NCBI RefSeq assembly: GCF_004359215.1 | Contig: NC_090612.1 | Span: 1,743,867-1,778,464, forward strand | Direction of reading: 5' to 3' | Length of the DNA: 34,598 bases | Source of the DNA: Bremia lactucae | Taxonomy: Eukaryota > Oomycota > Peronosporomycetes > Peronosporales > Peronosporaceae | Shown here: positions 9,621 through 17,328 of the stretch, in pieces | How positions within the stretch are numbered: position 1 is the first letter of the stretch | Layout: each line of letters starts with the position of its first letter | Program-made: the position numbers and the translations under genes | Notes under the pieces: model-generated | What the model was told of the DNA's origin: nothing | Seen by the model: only the letters and a program-made list of their open reading frames with translations | Databases searched by the model: none

Positions 9621-10710
9621 TTAAAAATACTCCGTGGTAGCAGCAGCTGCAACCTTGTCAATTTCCCTCTTTAACCTAGCTACTAATTCGTGTTGCACAA
9701 CCGAAGTATCAGTCCCTTAATATCGTCAATATAATAACCATCGCAAGCAATGCCAGAGCAAGGGTCACATAAACCCGCTTCTTGGGGTTTATACAGGTCA
9801 TTCAAACTTCAATGCGTTCTGCTGTACTTTACCCCGTCCTAGTGACTTTCGAACTCGATAATTTCGCCACATTCTATCAACGCCAATTCGAACTAAGTTC
9901 TAGCTATTTCACCATGTGCGCGCTCTTCACTGTTATCAAAGACGCCCACCTAATTGAGATTTCCCTCATAAAATATTTAAACACGCTCCATTTTTGCCTC
10001 GCCTGCGACATTGGTATCTCCTGCTTATAGTTATCGTACTTTTTTCTAGGGTGAGTCGAGTATCGTGTTAAAACAATTCATGGCGTAGGCTGGTGCTGTA
10101 TCTGACTGCTGCTTATACTTAGCAAGAAACATAGTTTGCACAAATGCCATTTTGTAAACGCCAAATTCGCATAGACACACTGTATACGTAATGCCAGTTT
10201 CATACTGAAAAAATAATTCGAATTTGTTGCACAGCTTTGGATGCTGGCGCTGGCGCTGACACCGGGCCACATACTTAAGCACAGCTCAAATAATGTTAAG
10301 AATTTTGCATCACGTTACATAGCACGCTTTGCTAACGCGATATCAATGCGGTCACGATCGACATGTAAGACTTATCATCATAGCAAGCAAGTCGCAGTCC
10401 AGACCGCGACTTGTCTGTGATTTGTCTGTGATTGACGAAACAGATCCTTGCTGTAACTAGTCGCATGCATTAATAGTCCAAGATTTGCAAAGTTGGCATG
10501 TTCTCTCGTCAGAACTGTCATTCCTGTGAAGTTCTCGTGACAGCCTCCTGCATTGAATGCGCAATAATAAGTGGACGAACTAGCGCTTACATCGACTGCA
10601 AACGCGGCTGAATGCTCCTAGGCTGGTCGGTTGAGGGAATCTGCTTCATCGGCAATATTTAATTTAGCTGGGCACACGCGGCTTGAGATGTAAACGACTT
10701 CATATTCCAT
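9621..10710 (-). pseudogene. Decayed minus-strand gene of unknown function, C-terminal membrane segment
   Basis: Frames on the minus strand line up in order but are broken. They run from ATG 10710 (MEYEVVYISSRVCPAKLN) through a TAG at 10618-10620, then the same frame stays open to 10378 with Cys-containing text (YYCAFNAGGCHENFTGM). A frame from 10282 to 10046 includes FQYETGITYTVCLCEFGVYK. After a one-base shift comes RKKYDNYKQEIPMSQARQKW (to about 9904). Next is a 30-residue piece, 9709-9801, with a hydrophobic run YVTLALALLAMVIILTIL. Last is a short helical tail LVARLKREIDKVAAAATTEY ending at TAA 9621-9623. I do not recognise the family. Some gaps could be introns, but the TAG and the single-base shifts look like real lesions. 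Confidence 0.45.
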
Positions 10711-10931
10711 TACATTGGCGAGAGCAACTACGCTGATCGTACATACATTGAACAGAGGTTATGCATACATAAGGCATAAGGAATTAATTTTGTTAAAAGT
10801 TGAAGTTTGCAGAAAGATTTCCATTTTTTAAATCCAAAGCTGATAAATAGCAGCAGCGATGATGACAGATGAATGTCGTAGATCCACTGTGAGGACGCTA
10901 ATACCTCCCTACAAATAAAAGGATTGTCATT

Positions 10932-12910
10932 ATGGGCAATGATGATGAGATTGATAGGTTTTGCGGCGTATTGAGGAGCTGGCAGCAGAATTCCTGGAAT
11001 CTCTGTCGGTACGGACAGTGCCATCTAGTTGAATAGTGGTCAACCATGACTGACATACCTATCCTGATAGAATGGAAAAGTATTGGACTTTGAAGGAGTA
11101 AGTGCTTAAAGTGAATAGAAAACGTGCTGTCGTAATAACATGTTATGCAGCTGAAGCGCATTTCATCAGCAATGGTCTACGATCACAAAAACGCGCGGCA
11201 AATTCACGGAAATGAAACTCGCATAATCAAGCTGGTGATACTGTAAATAAATTGCCATCATTTATTGAGATCATTCAAAGTGGACTATAGAATCGACAGG
11301 GTGGCAGGAAGTACACTGGAATTTGGCTGATATTGCAAACAGTGCATGCTTTAATAGCAGAAAATAAAACTGCAACTCAGGTAATGATGATTATTGCATT
11401 GTTAGGCTGCTGCCGTGCAATATTTACTCTGTAATTGTGTAGAGAGATATTTATTACCTTCATCCGTTTTTTAAGGGACAAAGCGAAGCTGACGAAGCTA
11501 TTTTGGGTATGTGGTTGCTATTCGTGATAAAAATAACGGTGAAGTTTGTGTGTGAAAGTTTGTGTGTGATACACTCGTTAACTTCGTGATAGACGCTGGA
11601 AGTATTATAGGTGTTCCAAGGGGATCTATGAATATTGTCGCTGCAACTAAAGGCTCCTTCACTGGGGACGTGAGCCTTTTGGTACGTGTGCAAGCTGTAA
11701 AGTCACAATTGAATTTTCTTGATGCTGCTTGTAGCGAGACGGAAAGTGGATATATTTTGGAAGCGGGGAAGAGGTTACAATAACGCAAGAGCTTCTGCAC
11801 CTGAAACTAGTGGATGTGTAATTTTTATAATCTGTTGATCGCTGAGTATTTTATGGTGCTATTTATTCACTGTGGTTTGTAATTAGAAGGAGCGATGCAA
11901 AGTGCATTCTCGTCATTGAAAAAGATGGTAAGAAACAATATTATCGAAATTACACTTGACATTTTGGAAGTCAGTTTGCTTATGAGGTGTCCATTTCAGG
12001 AATTTTCAATCGACTAAGGTATTAAAACAAAATCTCAGGTGTTTAATTCCTTAAAATTGCTGACCAGCTTATCGCCTGAGCTAGAGAAGATAATTTTTTC
12101 AAGATAGTTCCGAGCATTTTAATCACAGGACGGGGATATCCAGATCTAGCTACGAGGTATGTCTGTACAAAAGATATCGTCACCTAGTCTCTTAATTTTG
12201 TTTCTATGATAAGAGTGTTTTTAAGCTTTCTAACTAAGGCTTTGCATATTCCCGTTTTTGGGCTTTGCGACTGCAATCCTTTTGGTCTATCCATTATGGT
12301 GAGGATAAAAAAAGGGCTCACTGGAGTTACTTTTCACTTATTTCTACAGCTTACGTATAAATTAGGGTCGGCGCGGATGCCGCTAGAGTCGCTTCAATAC
12401 GGTAATTCAGTTATTCTGTAGCTTTGATCAACCTCATTTGTCTACATTCTGCGTGTAGCTGTTGACATTAAGTGGATTGGTGTTCGGCCTTCTCAAATCG
12501 CGGCATTGGCTCTGCCAATATCATCCCTCCAAGCTTTAACTCGGAAAGACGTTGCTGTGGCAGGGTCCTTACTGCGAGCAGGCTTTATACAGGTTCGATG
12601 TAAACGATTAGGTATACAGAGTCACCTTAACGTTTTTGTAATTGCAGGCAAATTTACAGTTTAGGAATGAAGTCCAAATGTGGCTCAGTAACACACTCCC
12701 GTGGAAAGTTGAGCTAGAAGCTCTCCATGTTTTAGGCTTCACATTTTTGACATCATTCCTTCAAGATCGCATCGAAAAAAGCGATTTTCTGTAGATCTGC
12801 CATCAAAACATCAAACGCGATTTCTTAGCTCAGGCAAGCCCGCTGTAATTCAAGCAGTGGCTGCAGTTATTAACAATATTCAAAGACAAAATACTTTACT
12901 AGTACTGTAG
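10932..12910 (+). pseudogene. SPO11: SPO11-like (topoisomerase VI A family) gene, decayed
   Basis: SPO11 makes meiotic double-strand breaks. Recognisable pieces run in order. First come the start ATG 10932, RRIEELAAEFLESLS, GKVLDFEGVSA, RAVVITCYAAEAHFISNG and HALIAENKTATQ. An intron (11381-11442) follows, then RDIYYLHPFFKGQSEADEAIL with the catalytic Tyr (11443-11506). Next are GVPRGSMNIVAATKG (about 11600), ILVIEKD (toprim Glu), IFNRL, PSILITGRGYPDLATR, HIPVFGLCDCNPFGLSIM (toprim Asp), LTYKLGSARMPLES and VDIKWIGVRPSQ. GT...AG introns fit at 11818-11886, 11928-11999, 12019-12084, 12157-12213, 12299-12349, 12402-12458 and 12593-12647. The frame is broken near 10955, 11020-11060, 11213, 11290, 11757 and 12780. 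The first C-terminal stop is at 12792-12794; a shifted frame runs on to 12910. SPO11 versus Topo VI-A is decided on similarity by eye. Confidence 0.8.
11542..11569 (+). repeat. 14-bp perfect tandem duplication at a SPO11-like splice acceptor
   Basis: The unit AAGTTTGTGTGTGA occurs twice without a mismatch. Each unit carries an AAG that could serve as a 3' splice site just before the exon coding for the VPRGSMN motif. The spliced frame does not join cleanly to the upstream exon (phase 1 to phase 0), so the duplication may be one of the lesions in this gene. Confidence 0.85.
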
Positions 12911-13543
12911 CGGAGCTACCTCGCTCCTAAAGTCAGAGCAAGACTTTCCGACTCAGAGAGTCACTTAGTTTAATTGAACTAATGAGTTTAACAACTTAAG
13001 GAGTCGTACAAGCTATTAAAGCTTAAGGAATCCTAGTTCAAGGGACTCAGGAGTTCGTAGAACCAAGTGGCAACTAGTGCCCAAGAAGATATACCCTACA
13101 AAGGCTTCTATCTCTTACAGATCAATGCGCAAGCCTTTGGAAGGCACTTAACGCTTAAAGATCAAGAGGACTTTATTTAATTATTTAGATCTAAAAACCT
13201 TACCATAGCTAATAAAAATAGATTTTGACCGCCAGATTTTTATCTGGCGGCGACCACATTTGTTACCCATCCCAATAAATGGGATTTAAGTATCTAATTA
13301 TTTTAAAATGAGATAAAAGGGTATTTTACCCATAAAGTGAATGTACTACAACAAAGGTTTTCCAACCGATGTTTGCCCCTTACAAGTACTGAAAGTCTTA
13401 TTTGGTTGAAACATTTTAGTCATCTGGACAATAATACTCCGAAACAGACGGCTACAATCCATGTAACAAGAACTTTATTGAAAGAAAAAGTAACAGAAAT
13501 TCCAAATACAATACCCCTGCTTCATCCAACAAATATGACGAGG
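12911..13543. other. No gene seen; AT-rich spacer after the SPO11-like remnant
   Basis: There is no frame with recognisable content on either strand; the 73-codon frame at 13337-13558 looks random. A short inverted repeat lies at about 13231-13253 (CCGCCAGATTTTTATCTGGCGG). The stretch could be decayed transposon sequence, but nothing identifies it. Confidence 0.4.
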
Positions 13544-14258
13544 TGTTCCGTTACATAAACATCATTTTCTATAAGAGGAATACTAAATATTATTTCCTAT
13601 AATACGAAATTAACAAAGACGTATAAAATTAGGGTGCTGCTATCCAGACACCCTTCTGCTACCTGGACACCCTCACATATATTCCCTATATTTTAAGGAA
13701 ATCGGTATAGCCACACACCTTCACTGTATTTATGAGAGTAGCATCTTATTGGTATTATGCATTTTGCAAAATTGGCAGAGGCAAAAGTAGATAAATTGTA
13801 ACCTCCTAAGACTAACTAACATGCATGTACCTTACCAGCTCAACTTCTCTCTCGTGCGTCGCTCTTTCTATGACTCGCCAATCAAGTGCTTGCTAATTGA
13901 ACACCCCCTTCCCCGTCTCCCTATAATTATAAACATTTAATGATTTTACTCAGTAGTAAAGCTACAAGACAACAATTCTGATAATTGCTTGATTTAAACT
14001 TAAATTAACCCCGGCAATCGCTGTTAAGCGCACAAATGAGCGTTGCGCAAGGATCCGCAATACTTTATTTAGTTAATATATTAGCGTCAGTAGATAGGAA
14101 GATTATTACGTAAGAACTTAAGTATATGAATACAGTTTAATTTTTCCCTATACTAAGCCTTAAGTATTGACCTTCAGCAGCTAAGACTTCTGATCTGCTT
14201 GAAACCTTCCCCTGCACGTCGTTTACGTGATGTAATCGGAGGCACTGTTATCAGTGCA
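13544..14258 (+). repeat. LTR-2, copy 1 (LTR-like repeat, with extra internal segment)
   Basis: It aligns with 23244-23697 at both ends. The start is TGTTCCGTTAC here and TGTTAGTTAC there. The last 300 bp correspond clearly, including CTGCACGTCG/TTTACGTGA against CTGCACGTCGTGTACGTGA and ACTGTTATCAGTG. The end CAGTGCA gives TG...CA termini. This copy holds about 260-290 bp more than copy 2, roughly 13640-13925. The terminal CTGCACGT block recalls the end of the GypA LTR, so this may be the LTR of a related gypsy family. No target-site duplication is evident. Confidence 0.6.
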
Positions 14259-14299
14259 GGTTAGCTAGTACTGACGCAGTTTATAGCGAAATGTCCCTC

Positions 14300-15412
14300 G
14301 TAAGAACAAATGTGCTACCAATCTGTTGAGATCGGTGCGAGGTTTTCGTACCATTGTATTTTGTACGATGTATACGTTTATAGCCGGTCTATGAACGGAG
14401 AGTCGGACATTGTAGCACAACGTACCCACATCCGAAAGGGTTCGGCACTTATGCTTAAAAATAAGCTGGACGCCAACCTCAAGAACTGTATAACCGCTGC
14501 ATTCGATAATCTGGTTCGTGAGCGTACGCCCTGATTTTAAAAATATCACGGTAGTCACCGAATCGCCTGCGCCAGTCGATGCAAAGTGACTACGAAAGTT
14601 CTTTGGCCTAGCGGCGTCCTTGCTGTCGCGCAGTTATCGAAGTGACAGCGCATTTTTCTTATTTACTAAAGTAGAATGTAATAAAATGTCATGGAACGAC
14701 GATTGTCGGATTTCCTTTGAGTATTGAGCAAAGGTTGATGCAATCGCCGAACTTGGCGGTTGCAGACCGAGAAAGACCATTTCATGTGGTCTAAGACGAA
14801 ATAAACTTTGCAATCAGCTGTGCGTACTGCAATATGACACAGACGGTGCAGAGCGCGTCGTCTGATATCAGTCGAGTCAGCTTTTATCAGCTGAGTATAT
14901 TACCCAGTGGGTGACGAGGAACTTCTAAGTTTCAAGGCTAACTCTTATGAGATAGATCGTTCATCGCTTTTACACGGACCATTAGTCTTTACGCACGGTC
15001 GTAAACAGTCCACACCTCTCACAAAGAATGTCGATGTGGCTATCTTTCTTCGTGGAATATAGACCAGGATGACTTAATGTGGCCGCTGATGCGCATTTAC
15101 GCCAGTCTGATTTTCGACCGGCTGCGCCGATCAAGAGTAAGGATAAAAAGCATGTTGCAACGTTAGTTTCAAGCGTATCATCGTCAACATTACTTGACGC
15201 ACTAACATTCCTACAAGGAAGACAAGGCTTCAAAGGGTTTGATTAATCACATCAGAAATTATTACAACGATGCTCAAACAGATTGTCTACATTATTTCGA
15301 TCATCATCCGATCAATATACCGCCATTGCTAGCGACACACTTCGTGTCATCATTCGCACTAATAAAGATTTGCGTTTCGCATCATGTATGAGTGTCACGA
15401 CGAATAAACAAG
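14300..15412 (+). mobile_element. GypA-2: truncated RT-RNase H-integrase fragment
   Basis: This is a degraded copy of GypA pol, matching GypA-1 from about 1665 to 2860. It starts inside RT, just before the catalytic loop, at AATCTGTTGAGATCGGTGCG. It continues through RT thumb (TTTGGCCTAGCGGCG, about 14600), RNase H (about 14690-15130) and the first part of integrase up to TATGAGTGTCACGACG (about 15388-15403). Stops occur throughout. It is abutted on the left by LTR-2 and on the right by unrelated sequence. There are no LTRs of its own. Confidence 0.82.
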
Positions 15413-15797
15413 TCCTCTATGGTGCTACTCTTGGATTCAACTCTTTAGATGCAGTGACAACAGGCCGTAGCGGTCCTTTTTGGTACAATTTGCTGATCGC
15501 GTTTTACCGCGCCAATTGTTTAGTAATTGAAGGCGATGTTTATTTAAGACAAGTGCGAGATTCATGTTCTCCTGCAGGAAAATTATAGAAGTGACAATTT
15601 AATCACCAAGAGGTTTCAAGTTTCCGCTAGTTCAACGCTTCTTAGGCTTATATCGTATCTAGTATCTACCATTTCAGGATTAATAATTTTGAATAACCTA
15701 CGCCAATCAAAATGGCTAAATTCAAAAAACTTAGGTGCCGGTCTTTCTGTATCTCCATCATTAGACGTAAAGTAGACGCGCAAATTAAAAAGGAGCT
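15413..15797. other. Unassigned stretch between GypA-2 and GypB-1
   Basis: A plus-strand frame runs to 15588 (...YGATLGFNSLDAVTTGRSG...), and a minus-strand frame lies at 15825-15616 (...KFFEFSHFDWRRLFKIINPE...). The minus frame looks protein-like and ends just inside the GypB-1 LTR boundary, so its beginning there is not its natural start. Both could be fragments of a gene or transposon interrupted by GypB-1. No family is recognised. Confidence 0.3.
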
Positions 15798-16241
15798 TGT
15801 AGACGGGCACGTCTATTGCGACCACGCTCTACTTAAGCACACACCTTAGCACAGCGAGGTAGCGTTTTAAACGTCTTCTATCACGTGCAGTGAGGTAGTT
15901 GGCGGGCGCCTAAGCGACCTCACCCAACGAACTATAAGCCTAACTTTAAGTGACGTCACGGGTACGGCAATCTGGCTCCACGTGCGCACTTATGAACTAC
16001 GAAGTAGTTTTTTGACTGATTGTTATTTAATCGTATTAAAAACCTTTTTTAACCAATTATAAATGGTTCATCTCTGTAGATATGCACCTATTTGTATTGC
16101 AAGCGTATTACCTCGTATCTTGGATGACGCTAGGGGTTGCCCTTCCAAAGTGAATGCACTTATGTGCGCATACGCCCGGGTGAATCACAATGTGAACTAA
16201 CACCCAAGTGGTGGGTCTAATTACTTCACTTAAGTAATTAA
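15798..16241 (-). repeat. GypB-1 3' LTR, truncated at its start
   Basis: It is the reverse complement match of the GypB-2 3' LTR (30747-31280), including the blocks CTACTTAAGCACACACC, GGATGACGCTAGG and TAATTACTTCACTTAAGTAATT. The natural LTR end, ...GTCTACA on the minus strand, is at 15798. The first 80 or so bases of the LTR (right side here) are missing and replaced by a C-run at 16242-16252. Confidence 0.85.
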
Positions 16242-16382
16242 CCCCCCCCCCCATTTAGAAAATAATTTACATCTGCAAATTCGTCAAAGAGGAGCGAGGA
16301 AAAAAAAAGTGAGCTGCTTTACGCGCCACTTTAGTCCTCTCAGTTACTCTAGCGTCCTGTGTGCACATACACGGCGCCAAAC

Positions 16383-17328
16383 ATGTCACCTAATAGGGGC
16401 AAAGGTGGTGGGTCGTCTGCAAAAAAAAACACTCAGCCACGCACGAAACGCACGCGCCGCATTAACACGCCACCGGGGCATAGTGCCTCAGTAGAAATGT
16501 CGACAGCCACTAATGGTGCAGTCGCGCTGTTAACTGGGCTGAATGATCCGTCCCACTTTCACGGTAAGAATGTGGATCCGTCGCTCATTGTTAACTACAA
16601 TGAGTCGACACCGCTGCCGTCACCGCATTGTAGTAATGAGTACAGCGATCTAATTAGAAGGAGGATGGCGCTTTATTGCCCATCCCAACTTCACTCATTG
16701 CTCCTAACATGGAGACAACAAAGTTTTCTAATGCTGTCCCGTCGTCAGCGCTGGCTAGCGTAGTGACCATTAATGAGAGCGCTGCCAATACAGGTGCAGC
16801 GGCTTCTCAGTCGGGTAAGACCACAACACCTTTCGTTCAGACCTTCATTCACAATGGGTCTGACGCAGAAGAGCCTGAGCGTAAAGCTTCACCGACGGCA
16901 CGTAAGCGTGTCCAGTCCGTGCACAAGCCAGTCATATCGAACGTGGCTATGTGACGGGTGGTATACGGCTAATACTCCCTCCATCTCATGATCTCGTATC
17001 AACGGGACAAAAACGTCACTTTTAGTGCGCGCTATTCTAGACGCTCATGAAATATTGTGGCGTCTATAATTCATGGAAGGCTCAGGGGAAATCGCTCGAA
17101 CGTACTCCCCCGATCCCGGTTGTGTTGCGTTTAAATGAAACACCCGACCAATATGAGGCGGAATTCACGCGCCGCTTTCAACCGCATTACGATGCGGTAA
17201 ACAGCGGTCGCAGCGAATTAATTTTGCCCGCTTGTGTATGAAAGAAATCATGGGCGGTACTGTACCCCCTCCCTGTCTCTTCTCACCAGGCTACTCCTGC
17301 TACTCCATTAATCCAGTTGAGACTAGCG
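16383..17328 (+). pseudogene. Antisense ORF (aORF) of GypB-1
   Basis: It lies antisense to the element, between the end of pol and the 3' LTR. From ATG 16383 the product starts with a Lys/Arg-rich stretch (SAKKNTQPRTKRTRR), which could be a nuclear localisation signal. It continues in a Ser/Thr/Asn-rich part (LLTGLNDPSHFHGKN), changes frame near 16675 (VVTINESAANTGAAASQSGK, RKASPTARKRVQS) and has further stops near 16952 and 17046. It then shows its most conserved part, VYNSWKAQGKSLERTPPIPV, LRLNETPDQYEAEFTRRF (17068-17190), and ends near KEIMGGTVPPPC (about 17240-17275). GypB-2 carries the same C-terminal part at 30462-30140. The intact protein would be about 300 aa or more. No known domain recognised. 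Confidence 0.6.

Noticed and set aside
9782..10030. Plus-strand ORF of 82 codons
   Set aside because: The minus strand has the more protein-like text here (SQARQKWSVFKYF), continuous with the decayed gene at 9621-10710.
12906..13554. Possible transposon with terminal inverted repeats TGTAGCGGA...TCCGTTACA
   Set aside because: The right end lies inside LTR-2, which starts at 13544 and has a second copy at 23244. No target-site duplication flanks the interval.
16383..17328. First reading of this ORF as gag after a plus-strand 5' LTR
   Set aside because: The LTR to its left points minus, the same text in GypB-2 is antisense between the end of pol and the 3' LTR, and real gag with zinc knuckle lies at 21890-22697 and 24999-26040.
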